The translations under genes and the position numbers were made by a program. Below are positions 7,701 through 16,903 of a DNA stretch of 19,150 nt, piece after piece; position 1 is the stretch's first letter; every line of letters starts with the position of its first letter. Origin of the DNA: Verrucomicrobiales bacterium (GTDB lineage: Bacteria > Verrucomicrobiota > Verrucomicrobiia > Limisphaerales > SXQI01); NCBI GenBank assembly GCA_005793025.1, contig SXQI01000173.1:1-19150 (forward strand). The letters are read 5' to 3'. The notes under the pieces were generated by a model that saw nothing but the letters and a program-made list of their open reading frames with translations, made no database searches and was not told the DNA's origin.

Positions 7701-10700
7701 ATGAAAATAAATCACCAATTCAGGTTTATTGCCCTGCTGCTGGCGATGTTGGGGTTCGGCGTGACGACTGGGTTTGCTGCAACAGCGGTTCCGTTGCAGT
7801 TGCAAATCGATGGGATTGTGATCAACTGGCAATCACAACGAGGCGTGCCAATCAGCATCAGGAAAGGTGGCAGTTCTGATGGTCGAGGTCCGACCCAAGC
7901 AGCCCAGATTGCAGCCGGCCTCACGACTGAACCGGCAACGGAACAGTATTCGACGTTTCTGGCAGTCGGAGCAGTTGCAGCCCCACAAGCAACAACCATA
8001 ACCGCTGGGGAAACCAATGTGTCCCAAAGTGCCATTTCGTTGGGTTTGCCTGTCGCCAAACTCAACAACGCGGTTGTGATGGTGATGACTCGGGCGCAAG
8101 TCGGCGGTGCGTATATCCTTCAATCTTCAACTTACCGATTTGGCCAAGTAATCAGCGCACCTAGCTTAAACGAGAAAGGGGAACCATTACCTCAGGGTGT
8201 GTTGGCATCGGATTATTGGAATGCCGAACCATTCTCAACCAATAAACATGCCGATGCTCGGTATTACTGGTCGATCCATGCTCGCCAAGTGTTTGCGACC
8301 CAACCCGGGCCGATGGAGATTCAATGGGTTAAAGCGAACCCGGAAAGCTCGTTGACACCGACTTCTTCGACAGTCACCCAGAAACCTTCCGAGTATTCCG
8401 TGGTTGGCAATTATGTATACGCTCTCATCAAACAAAACTTGGTGGTATCGGGTTCGGCAGCCAAGCCTGCCGTCACCATGTATTGGAACCAAAAATCTTT
8501 CTCACGAGTGGGTTCTCGAATCTTGCTTCCACAGAATTTGATCGTCGGGGTGAATCTCATCACAAACACGCTTTTTCCCAAGCGCGTGACCGACGCTTAC
8601 CTCCCTCCCGGGACGTCAATGCCTGTCGAAGAAAAGGACATACAACTTTTGGAGACGCGAACTCTATGGTATGACTCCGATGGAGGGACGCTCAACGCTT
8701 ACAATGTGGAGGGAAGGGCATTTATCGAGTATTACGGAAACCGGAATCCCGATGGGGTCTCGCACCAATTCTTGGGTTTTGAAATTGTGGATGTCCGACA
8801 AAAAGCGGACTTGGTAAAAGCCAGTGCACTACTTGGAGACCCATTACATGTTGAACCCGCCACACTCCAGTCGAAAGACCTAATACCACAACCTATTCCA
8901 ACATACAATTTTCCTAATCTGGTCTATAATCTGCCTGAGGCAGCGAATGATCCAAACCTCAGCCGATACTGGGCGGCCCAGGAGACTACCAACTACAATG
9001 ACGTTCTCATTTATTGGATGAAGCCAGCGTCGCTAGGGGTTCTTTGGCCGCAGGTTCTGGACACCTACCAACAGATTTGGCCCACTGATCCCAATGCATA
9101 CAGTCATTACATCCGACCGGAAGCCGCGACCAAGGAGTTGGCAGCTGAAACAGGAATCCTCCTTCCTTCGGCTAACACCCCAAAATTGGTTTATCAAGAT
9201 ATCCTAGATAAACCTCGCGCATTCTTAAATACCGACTCAATTTTCTACACTTGGCTCGATTCGGATCATCCATCGGTCCGAGCCTTAATCCAGTATAAAC
9301 AGGGACCTAATGTATTCTTTGAGAGGGTTCTGTCATGGTTGGACAGTTCGGCAGATATCGGGACTACGGCCTTCACTGGCAGCGTGGTAACAAACTTAGT
9401 TGATCCCGCACTCCCTAGAATCGTTCTTCCGAAGGTTGTGAAGGAAAATGTTCTGGTAGGTCAACGAATTTCCGCACCGATCGGTGAATTGGGAGCAGAT
9501 TCGGGAAGCCCATATGTTGCAGGGCATGTTCATCTTGCCACGGGGACCTCTATCGCAACTGACGCCTATATTGACCCGTTGCTAGACGGGTTTGAGACCG
9601 CCAATCTTGGGGCGATCATCCCCATCAACGCAATCCCCGGCAAAAACCGGTTGGAGGTCTGGTGGCATCGATTAAACTCCCCTCCAACGACCTCAGGGAT
9701 CATCCCCGTGTATTGGCCGAGCGTCATCGGTTACTATACCATTGGCTGGCCAACCTCCACGCCGGACAAAATTGTTCTTGCGAGCAACCAAGGAAGCAAG
9801 CCTTTGGTCGGTCTTGAGCGTGATGGCTGGCTATATTACCAAAATGACCGAACTTTATCGGGGTTCAATCCAAACGAAGAACACGCCCTCTTGCAAGGAG
9901 GCTCACTCTGGGCGTTGCGCGACGATTTGAATGTGACCGCTGGCACCAACTATAGCTCTGCAGCGTTTGCGCTCTTGGAATTCATAGATAGCGATGGTCG
10001 CCCTTCAATGAAGCCGTTTTCAGTGGTTCGTGAAGATGCCTCACAAGGGTTCACCTTTCAATATGGTGTGAGTGTCGGCAACAACGGAGGATTGGCACCG
10101 ATTCTACAAGCTCCCATGCCCCTTCCACTCCTGCCAGCACCGAGGGTTACGACGACGACGAGAAGCCTCAACACGGAGATCACCAGTTTGAATATTGGGG
10201 GGTTGACCACGACGAATCAGAGCATCAAGTTTGGACCTCGATCAGCCATCGGAGTTCTCAACGTAGGGATGACACTCGGTGAAAGGTTCTCTCTCCCTAC
10301 GCACCGAGAGTATGTCTTGGCGGGGAACGTCTCTGGCGTGCCTACGAGCAATTATTGGGTGTTTTTAACGTCTGCGGATCCCGGAGAAAATGGAGGGATA
10401 TCAACCTATAAATTCAATGGGGTGGTTTCGACAAACCGGCCTGCTGCGATCACGTCGGTTGGATGCCCTCAACTCGATGGTGGCGTCTCAGCCAACCTCG
10501 GGATTTATCGATATATCGTTTCGCGGACGAATCTTTTCGCAGTCGGCCAAAACATTCAGGTATGGAATGCAGTGAGGAAAATCGGCAACGTTGGCACCGT
10601 TAACGCCACGGGTTCGACCAACCTATTCAACCCAACAACTGGCCTGACCGAACCGGTTTTGTTCGTCGCTGTCAACCTCAACAACGGGCTGGCTGCGAGT

Positions 10701-13700
10701 GCCCAAACTATCGATGTTGTCGGGGCCGCAAGCCTAGTTTGGGTAATTGCTAATCCAAGCACTTTCACTTTTCCTGTAGGTGCAACCGGTTGGACATTGA
10801 GAAACAGCCCCATGCGGACGACGCCAAATCGGACTTGGGTGAGCAATCAGAGAAACTTCTCCGTGCAGGATGAACAACAGGAATTTCCCTTCGACGCAAA
10901 TGGGACAACATTTCAGGATCGAAACGGAACGGTTTGGTTCTACCGAGGTCCGCACGATGCCGACGATCCCGCGACTACCACCATGCGGTTTTACTACAAA
11001 ACGTTACCTGGTTTTTATTTTCCGTTGAGCGGAACCGGAAGTCCGCTTGGAGTGGGACAGCAACCAGCGGTCGGGACCATCACGCCTTACCTCCGACCCT
11101 ACAGTGAGACTCACGCAAAGTATGTGGGAGATCCGATTATTGGGAGCAACCAATCTTTGGTTCGGGGCGACGATAACGCATTGGGGATCTCCTACACGAC
11201 CTCGTGGTCAAAAGATGTTCCTGAGTTGCCGATGGGTCAGAGTCTCACGGAAGCCGTCCGTGGCTTACCCGCAATCCGCGGACAGCTCAGTGCTCGAGTA
11301 CTTTACCAACAATCTCGGGTTGTAAAATCCGCAACCAACATTTCTGTCGTGCTTCATGATCCCACTCGTCAAAAAACTTTCGCGTTTGGAAGCAAAACCG
11401 ACTCGATCCTCAACCAGATTCCCAACTCCGTCAGTGTGAAGGATAGTTTCGGGAAATATTATTTCCCCAAGCTCCCTCCCCACCTTGTCGGAAGGGTGTT
11501 TTTTGATTCGACGGTTGGCAAATATGGATCGCTCATTTTCCGGGGAGAATTTGTAAAAGCGATCACAGGAGATTCCTACCTGCTCCCGAATATTTTAAGC
11601 ACTTCAGACAGGAATTACTTGATCAACCTTTGTGACGCGTCGGACACACTAAGGCCGCAGTGGATCAGTGCGGTGGATGGCCTGAAAACAACCATGGTTC
11701 CCTTTACAATGAATCAAGGAGTTTGGGTCGAGAATCCGGGAAGCGTAATGACCTCAACATTCCTTCCGAATGAGTTGTGCCAAGCAATCGACCAAGATGT
11801 GCCTGTGGACTCCTATGCACTAACGGCGATGGGCCCGGGGACTGGCTATGTGACAGTAGCATTTCAGGATAGCCTTTCTCCGGCCGCCTCAAGGGGAGTT
11901 CTCGCGGTCCAGGTGGTCCGAGTGAGCACGAATCTTTATACCGGTGAGATTAAGATTGTGAATGCGTCGAACCCTTTGAGTGAATTCATCACGCTCCAAC
12001 AAGTGGTGGATCTCGCGGGTAAAGCGGGTTCTTACGAATTTGATTGGAGAATGGCGGCACCCGTCGATGGGAATCCTGTTCCTGTAGAAAATGGTGGGGC
12101 TCAGCCTGTAGCTTCCACAACTACGGGACCCGGAGACCACTGGCTGTCTGTGGATGCGGCGAAATTCCCGGATGGCGTCCGTGTCACCTTGGGTGGCACT
12201 GCAGATGTCCAAGCATTGAGCGATAATTACTTGATTGTACGATACAGAACTACTGATCCCAACCACCCGTCATACGGGACATGGTCGGCGTGGACAGCTC
12301 CCCAGCTTGCCGAGGGTTGGATCAAACGCGTCTTGGCGGGGGTTAACCCCTTCTCACAGCGCGTGACGGATTTCACCAGCAATGAAGTCAGCGACCAGGT
12401 CAGCATGCTGACGCAAGCGGGTTCGCGCTGGGAAGGGAATGTCCCGCTCAACCAAGATTCACTGAATGATTTCGGGCTAATTCCGATTTACGAGACCGTT
12501 CTGAACATGGGGCGGAACATGAGCATTGAAGCGGGCATCAATTACGGGCCAGCAAACGATGCGTTGCTACTCGCAGCAGGTTACATCTCGGATCTTTACA
12601 CCATTCTGGGCAATGAGGCATGGGCTGAGGCGAACAATCCGACCGTGAGCGTGGGAGATAACACGGGTCTCAGGAGCATTGCGACCTCGCTGTTTCCGTT
12701 CCTCGGTGAGACGGCGAGTCTAATGGAACAACAGCAGGCGTTATTGCGAGGCCGGGATGACTTCCTGACGCCCGGGACACGTCGCGCACCTGTTTACAAT
12801 AGGCTGTATTGGAACTACACGCGCGGAATCAATGCAGGAGAGATCATTTATGCTCTGCATTTCGACATCAAACCAGCACCCCACAATATCACTGGAAATG
12901 TCGGCGCGGCCGATGCAGCGTATATGTTCCCGCAAGGACATGGAGATGCCTATGGTCATTATCTGACTGCCCTCTTTAACTATTACAAACTCCTGATGAA
13001 CCCGAGCTTTAGCTGGGTGCCCACGAGCGAGGCGGTTACTATTTTGGATACTCCCGTTGCAGTGAGTTACATGCACGAGCGGAAATTCGCCGCTACAGCA
13101 GCTACTTTGGCCCGGACGGGGCAGTTGATCTTCGACTTAGCTTGGCGCGAGGCGTATGTGTCGGGGACTTCCAACGGTTGGGCTTTCTTAGGTCCGAATT
13201 ACCAGAACGTGAATGTCATCGGGAGCACCGACGAGGCGGCTACAAAGCGCTACTGGGGAGCAGACCACTGGGCGGCCAGAGTTGGCCAAGGGAATTATTT
13301 GAATTGGGTGGTCGGAAACTCGTTACTACCGGACTTTGATCCGGACCCCTTGCATTTCGGCATCCAGAAAGTGGATAGAGGCACGGTAACGGATCTTTCA
13401 GAACTGCCAAGGTTCTCCACAACCTTGCAAACTGCAATGGAAAACGCCGAAGCCCATCTGAACCCGCTTGGGTTGCCAGAAAACACGGTTACGTTCGATA
13501 TCAACCCCAACCTTCTGACGGGAACAGCTCCTCAATCGCATTTTGAACAGGTCTATGGTCGTGCGGCAGAAGCATTGGCAAACGCCGCTTTTGCGTATGA
13601 TCAAGGTCAGGATGTGAGTGCGGCACTCCGGAGTCAGCAGGATTCTTTGGCAGAGTATATCGATAAGATCAACACTCAGGAACAAGCGTTCACTAATCAA

Positions 13701-16001
13701 CTGATCGAGATTTATGGAACGCCCTACAGCGATGACATCGGACCGGGGGCGACCTACAAGCAAGGATACGCGGGACCTGATGTGGCTCACTTTGCATATG
13801 TAGATCAAACGGATATCCCGGATTCTGGTGGAGTTTTGGGGTTTGCAGATGGGATTACGGGTGAACCAGCGGACCCGTTTACTACAGGTCAATTGGAGGT
13901 ACCGTTCTTCAATCAGGAAATATACAGTTGGATGACGGATGGCTACCTCGTGGATTATGACACTGAGATTCCTGATTTGAAGGCTTCCAACTATGCCCTC
14001 AAAAATCTTTATCGCCCTCCCAATTCACCGGATGTCTTGGAGGGGGACTATCTAGAGATTACGATCGATACCCAAGGTTATATTCAAAAACCAAGCCACT
14101 GGACCGGCAAGCGCACCTATAGCGGGAAAATCCAACGGGCGATTTCAGAATATAAATCAGCGTGGTGGGATTATGTCATCGCAGGGAATTCTTCCGTGGG
14201 GACGGTTCAGGAATTCAACCAACGGGTCAGCCGCTTTAGTAATTTTGTCAAGTATATCAACGATCGAACCAAGGAGGAAACAAAGACGGATGATCTGACA
14301 AAAACAATGATCGAAATTGATGCAGTGAATAAGATTTTCACTTCGGATGCGGAGGTTGTGGCAGAAATGATCGATGAACTCGCGTCAGCGACCGAAACAT
14401 CGATTCCGGATGTTTTTATCGCGGGTTTGGCCGCTGGAGGGAGCATAGGCTCTGCTGCTAAGGGTGTAGTGAAAGCATTGGGGATATCCGCGAAGTCTGC
14501 TGTCGCAGCCGCCTCATTGGCGATTACCACCTCGACATTCGCTGCGTTGTCGGAATACCAAAAGAAATTGCTTCGTTACGCGGAAAGAGTTCGAAAGATG
14601 GAATATGATCAGGAAATCAGGGATTGTTTCGAGGATCTAGTTACCACGACGGCCCAGTTTACTGACAGGGTCGTTGATATGAACGTGGCTGCTAGGAAAC
14701 TCAACTTGGCTGAGGCGAATGTTCAAACGGCGATTCAGGAAGGTTACCAACTCCTCGCCACCCGCTCCTCCTATCGTGCGAGGGAGGCAGCGATTATTCA
14801 TGGTTACCGGACCCGTGATGCGAGTTACCGGTTGTTCCAGAATGAAAAGCTGGAACGTTACAATACTCTGTTTAATCTCGCTCAACGCTACGCGTTGCTT
14901 GCGGCTTACGCCTACGATTACGAAACAGGATTGCTGGGAACGGAGACGGGTAAGAAAGTAATTCAACAGTTGGTTGGCACTCGCTCGTTGGGGGTGGTTG
15001 ACAGGAACGGAAAGCCGCAGTTTGTGGGCGAAGGCGCGGGGGATGCGGGGCTCTCAACGGCGTTAGCCACCCTGTGGGCGGACTGGGGTGTCCTCAAAGG
15101 ACGGCTGGGCTTCAATAATCCCGATGGTTATGGAACGACCGCATCGTTGCGGAGTGAGAACTTCCGAATCTACCCTGATTCCAGTGGAGAATCCGCTTGG
15201 CTGGATGTGTTGAACCGAAGCCGGAGTGCAAACCTTCTCGATGATCCGGATGTCCGGCGAAATTGCTTGGGGATCGATAAAGGGACTGGTTTACCGGTTC
15301 CTGGTCTGGTTATTCCGTTCTCGACGACGATTGCTGAAGGTTTCAATCTTTTCGGCAAGGAACTCGCGCCGGGAGATCACAATTTCAGTGAAAGTTCGTT
15401 TGCCACGAAGATCTTCTCGGTTGGTGTGGCTCTCGAAGGTTATTTAGGGATGGATCCGCCCTCAGCAAACCTCGGTGCATTGGGAGCAACTGGAGGAAGC
15501 TCGCCTTCCGACCCAACTACCTTTACGGATCCAAATGCGCTCGCGGCAACACCGTATGTGTATTTGATTCCGGTGGGGGTTGATTCGATGCGCTCACCTC
15601 CATTGGGGGATCAATCCACCGTGAGAAGCTGGGACGTTGCGGATCTGGCGATCCCAATGCCGTTCAATTTGAGTGCTTCCGGGTTCTCATCGAAGCCTCT
15701 GTGGCAGGCGAGTGATTCGTTGCAAGAGCCACTGTTCGCAGTGCGAAAGCATCAGGCGTTTCGTCCTGTGCCATCAGCTAGTTATTTCAGCAGTTCGATT
15801 TATGGGGGGAATAACGGCCTCCAACGAACTCAGTATGCCAACAGTCGGTTGATCGGTCGTTCAGTGTGGAATAGCCAATGGAAATTGGTGATTCCGGGTT
15901 CGGCGTTGTTGAGCAATTCGGAGGAAGGTCTGAATCGGTTCATTAAATCGGTGAAGGATGTGAAGGTTTATTTTGTTACCTACTCCTATTCGGGTAACTA
16001 A
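7701..16001 (+). CDS. Giant secreted protein with TcA-toxin-like C-terminal third
   Basis: This encodes 2766 residues, somewhat longer than TcdA1 (about 2500). ATG 7701 gives a clean Sec signal peptide (MKINHQFRFIALLLAMLGFG..., cleavage near residue 26, GFA/A); Shine-Dalgarno is weak. Residues of about 30-1560 are beta-rich, unrecognised and full of Trp/Tyr and short Asp/Asn loops. Residues of about 1565-1900 are helix-rich with conserved-looking motifs: MFPQGHGDAYGHY (His1747) and YWGADHWAARVGQGNY (Trp1852). Residues 1948-2006 begin the TcA-like part (FEQVYGRAAEALANA ... NQLIEIYG). Residues 2235-2283 are an Ala/Gly-rich hydrophobic stretch, 2284-2410 a long charged helix region ending AYAYDYETG, and 2567-2581 FATKIFSVGVALEGY. 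The C-terminus, 2723-2766, runs from WNSQWKLVIPGSALL to VKDVKVYFVTYSYSGN. The order and patterns match TcdA1's channel and TcB-binding domain as I remember them. Gene presence is certain; the TcA relationship is inferred. No TcB/TcC is nearby. Confidence 0.93.
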   Translation: MKINHQFRFIALLLAMLGFGVTTGFAATAVPLQLQIDGIVINWQSQRGVPISIRKGGSSDGRGPTQAAQIAAGLTTEPATEQYSTFLAVGAVAAPQATTITAGETNVSQSAISLGLPVAKLNNAVVMVMTRAQVGGAYILQSSTYRFGQVISAPSLNEKGEPLPQGVLASDYWNAEPFSTNKHADARYYWSIHARQVFATQPGPMEIQWVKANPESSLTPTSSTVTQKPSEYSVVGNYVYALIKQNLVVSGSAAKPAVTMYWNQKSFSRVGSRILLPQNLIVGVNLITNTLFPKRVTDAYLPPGTSMPVEEKDIQLLETRTLWYDSDGGTLNAYNVEGRAFIEYYGNRNPDGVSHQFLGFEIVDVRQKADLVKASALLGDPLHVEPATLQSKDLIPQPIPTYNFPNLVYNLPEAANDPNLSRYWAAQETTNYNDVLIYWMKPASLGVLWPQVLDTYQQIWPTDPNAYSHYIRPEAATKELAAETGILLPSANTPKLVYQDILDKPRAFLNTDSIFYTWLDSDHPSVRALIQYKQGPNVFFERVLSWLDSSADIGTTAFTGSVVTNLVDPALPRIVLPKVVKENVLVGQRISAPIGELGADSGSPYVAGHVHLATGTSIATDAYIDPLLDGFETANLGAIIPINAIPGKNRLEVWWHRLNSPPTTSGIIPVYWPSVIGYYTIGWPTSTPDKIVLASNQGSKPLVGLERDGWLYYQNDRTLSGFNPNEEHALLQGGSLWALRDDLNVTAGTNYSSAAFALLEFIDSDGRPSMKPFSVVREDASQGFTFQYGVSVGNNGGLAPILQAPMPLPLLPAPRVTTTTRSLNTEITSLNIGGLTTTNQSIKFGPRSAIGVLNVGMTLGERFSLPTHREYVLAGNVSGVPTSNYWVFLTSADPGENGGISTYKFNGVVSTNRPAAITSVGCPQLDGGVSANLGIYRYIVSRTNLFAVGQNIQVWNAVRKIGNVGTVNATGSTNLFNPTTGLTEPVLFVAVNLNNGLAASAQTIDVVGAASLVWVIANPSTFTFPVGATGWTLRNSPMRTTPNRTWVSNQRNFSVQDEQQEFPFDANGTTFQDRNGTVWFYRGPHDADDPATTTMRFYYKTLPGFYFPLSGTGSPLGVGQQPAVGTITPYLRPYSETHAKYVGDPIIGSNQSLVRGDDNALGISYTTSWSKDVPELPMGQSLTEAVRGLPAIRGQLSARVLYQQSRVVKSATNISVVLHDPTRQKTFAFGSKTDSILNQIPNSVSVKDSFGKYYFPKLPPHLVGRVFFDSTVGKYGSLIFRGEFVKAITGDSYLLPNILSTSDRNYLINLCDASDTLRPQWISAVDGLKTTMVPFTMNQGVWVENPGSVMTSTFLPNELCQAIDQDVPVDSYALTAMGPGTGYVTVAFQDSLSPAASRGVLAVQVVRVSTNLYTGEIKIVNASNPLSEFITLQQVVDLAGKAGSYEFDWRMAAPVDGNPVPVENGGAQPVASTTTGPGDHWLSVDAAKFPDGVRVTLGGTADVQALSDNYLIVRYRTTDPNHPSYGTWSAWTAPQLAEGWIKRVLAGVNPFSQRVTDFTSNEVSDQVSMLTQAGSRWEGNVPLNQDSLNDFGLIPIYETVLNMGRNMSIEAGINYGPANDALLLAAGYISDLYTILGNEAWAEANNPTVSVGDNTGLRSIATSLFPFLGETASLMEQQQALLRGRDDFLTPGTRRAPVYNRLYWNYTRGINAGEIIYALHFDIKPAPHNITGNVGAADAAYMFPQGHGDAYGHYLTALFNYYKLLMNPSFSWVPTSEAVTILDTPVAVSYMHERKFAATAATLARTGQLIFDLAWREAYVSGTSNGWAFLGPNYQNVNVIGSTDEAATKRYWGADHWAARVGQGNYLNWVVGNSLLPDFDPDPLHFGIQKVDRGTVTDLSELPRFSTTLQTAMENAEAHLNPLGLPENTVTFDINPNLLTGTAPQSHFEQVYGRAAEALANAAFAYDQGQDVSAALRSQQDSLAEYIDKINTQEQAFTNQLIEIYGTPYSDDIGPGATYKQGYAGPDVAHFAYVDQTDIPDSGGVLGFADGITGEPADPFTTGQLEVPFFNQEIYSWMTDGYLVDYDTEIPDLKASNYALKNLYRPPNSPDVLEGDYLEITIDTQGYIQKPSHWTGKRTYSGKIQRAISEYKSAWWDYVIAGNSSVGTVQEFNQRVSRFSNFVKYINDRTKEETKTDDLTKTMIEIDAVNKIFTSDAEVVAEMIDELASATETSIPDVFIAGLAAGGSIGSAAKGVVKALGISAKSAVAAASLAITTSTFAALSEYQKKLLRYAERVRKMEYDQEIRDCFEDLVTTTAQFTDRVVDMNVAARKLNLAEANVQTAIQEGYQLLATRSSYRAREAAIIHGYRTRDASYRLFQNEKLERYNTLFNLAQRYALLAAYAYDYETGLLGTETGKKVIQQLVGTRSLGVVDRNGKPQFVGEGAGDAGLSTALATLWADWGVLKGRLGFNNPDGYGTTASLRSENFRIYPDSSGESAWLDVLNRSRSANLLDDPDVRRNCLGIDKGTGLPVPGLVIPFSTTIAEGFNLFGKELAPGDHNFSESSFATKIFSVGVALEGYLGMDPPSANLGALGATGGSSPSDPTTFTDPNALAATPYVYLIPVGVDSMRSPPLGDQSTVRSWDVADLAIPMPFNLSASGFSSKPLWQASDSLQEPLFAVRKHQAFRPVPSASYFSSSIYGGNNGLQRTQYANSRLIGRSVWNSQWKLVIPGSALLSNSEEGLNRFIKSVKDVKVYFVTYSYSGN
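13542..15998 (+). other. TcA-like channel and TcB-binding-like region within the giant protein (residues about 1948-2766)
   Basis: Anchors against remembered TcdA1 are as follows. FEQVYGRAAEALANAAFAYD with ALRSQQDSLAEYI matches the FPHMLENARGMVSQL / ALLQNQAAELIL segment. TSIPDVFIAGLAAGGSIG matches DLVPNIFGFAGGGSRWGA. SEYQKKLLRYAERVRKMEYD matches SQSETYRRRRQEWEIQRN. LFNLAQRYALLAAYAYDYE matches FYDLAVARCLMAEQAYRWE. ATKIFSVGVALEGYLG matches KIRRIKQISVTLPALLGPY. FIKSVKDVKVYFVTYSYSGN matches MLKTLNDIILHIRYTIK. Individual matches are weak, but six occur in the same order with comparable spacing and both proteins end at the same element. Confidence 0.7.
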
Positions 16002-16022
16002 TTGCTTAGAAAGACCATTTGC

Positions 16023-16880
16023 ATGAAAAAGTCGTTTGTTTCTCATTGGTGGCCTTTGTTGGTGGTCGCGTTCCTCGCCGGTTCGACAGGAGTTCAGGCG
16101 TTCCCGCCAGCCCCGCCGACGGTGATTTATGGCACCGTTCGGAACGAGGTCGGCGAACCCTTGCGCGATGGCAGTGCAAAAGTCATTTTCGACCCGGGCA
16201 ACGGCAATTTGCAATCGACAAAGTTAGATACCCCGAAAGGTTTGGATGAGAATTATTCTGTCTCCGTCAAAATGGATTCGGGAGTGACGAGCGATTTAAC
16301 AAACCCGACGGCCTTGCGACCTGCCGCCCCCTATCGGTTGAAAGTAAAAATCGGCAGCACGGAGTATGTGCCGCTGGAGCTTCAAGGGAATTTGCGCACT
16401 TTGGGGACACCCGGGACAAGGACTCGGCTGGATTTGACGTTGGGGGTCTCGAGCAGTAATGACGGCCTGCCGGATGCTTGGAAACGCCAGATGATTCAAG
16501 GTTTGGGATTAGGGTTGGCTCCGGGAGATATTCATCCTGGGGATATGGTTCCTGGAACTGGTTTAACCTACGCACAAGTATATGGAGCCGACACGTATAA
16601 TGTTTCGCCGACGAATGGCTTCACCTTAAAAATCGACGGAGTCGTAGGGACAACCTCGCAATTCACATTCACGGGGGTTAAAGGGCATACTTACAAAGTC
16701 CGCTCTGGGATGACGGTAGATCAGCTAGGTCAAGTGGCCTTCCAAGTGAACCGAAACGGAGAACGAGGGCTGCTGGTGCAGTCTCTAGTCGTGACGAACA
16801 CGGCCTTGGTTAAAATCGAAGTCCCGGCCGTCGCAAACGATCAACCCCAGACCCAGTTCTTCCAGCTGATGGTTGAATGA
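16023..16880 (+). CDS. Small exported protein with carboxypeptidase-regulatory-like domain
   Basis: This encodes 285 residues from ATG 16023, 21 bases after the giant's stop; a purine stretch (AGAAAGA, about 16008-16014) lies upstream. A TTG at 16002 would add seven residues before the signal and is less likely. The signal peptide MKKSFVSHWWPLLVVAFLAG ends near VQA. Then follows a beta-sandwich beginning TVIYGTVRNEVGEPLRDGSA, the pattern of carboxypeptidase-regulatory or transthyretin-like domains that decorate secreted proteins, without enzymatic residues. A calcium-loop-like SSNDGLPDAWKRQM follows at about residue 150, typical of linkers in Verrucomicrobiota and myxobacterial exoproteins. 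The C-terminal 100 residues are beta-rich (FTLKIDGVVGTTSQF; GHTYKVRSG). Immediate proximity to the TcA-like giant suggests an accessory role such as a periplasmic or surface partner; that is inference. No close functional relative is recognised. Confidence 0.85.
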   Translation: MKKSFVSHWWPLLVVAFLAGSTGVQAFPPAPPTVIYGTVRNEVGEPLRDGSAKVIFDPGNGNLQSTKLDTPKGLDENYSVSVKMDSGVTSDLTNPTALRPAAPYRLKVKIGSTEYVPLELQGNLRTLGTPGTRTRLDLTLGVSSSNDGLPDAWKRQMIQGLGLGLAPGDIHPGDMVPGTGLTYAQVYGADTYNVSPTNGFTLKIDGVVGTTSQFTFTGVKGHTYKVRSGMTVDQLGQVAFQVNRNGERGLLVQSLVVTNTALVKIEVPAVANDQPQTQFFQLMVE

Positions 16881-16890
16881 CCGGGTAACC

Positions 16891-16895
16891 AAGGA
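16891..16895 (+). promoter_or_regulatory. Ribosome binding site selecting a TTG start
   Basis: AAGGA lies 8 bases before TTG 16904, the ideal spacing. The in-frame ATG at 16919 is 23 bases away with only CTAGATAAC before it, so TTG 16904 is preferred. This is one of few clear Shine-Dalgarno sites in the window. Confidence 0.6.
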
Positions 16896-16903
16896 TCACT
16901 TCA

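Noticed and set aside
13398..13892. 164-residue open frame on the - strand inside the giant gene
   Set aside because: Fully antisense to a conserved-looking part of the giant; Cys/Arg-rich with no domain and no ribosome site. A shadow.
7701..16001. TcC/Rhs-type toxin identity for the giant
   Set aside because: No YD repeats, no RHS core or DPxG cleavage motif; resemblance is to the TcA subunit instead.
16002..16022. TTG start directly after the giant's stop
   Set aside because: Adds seven residues before a perfect MKKSF... signal peptide; ATG 16023 preferred.
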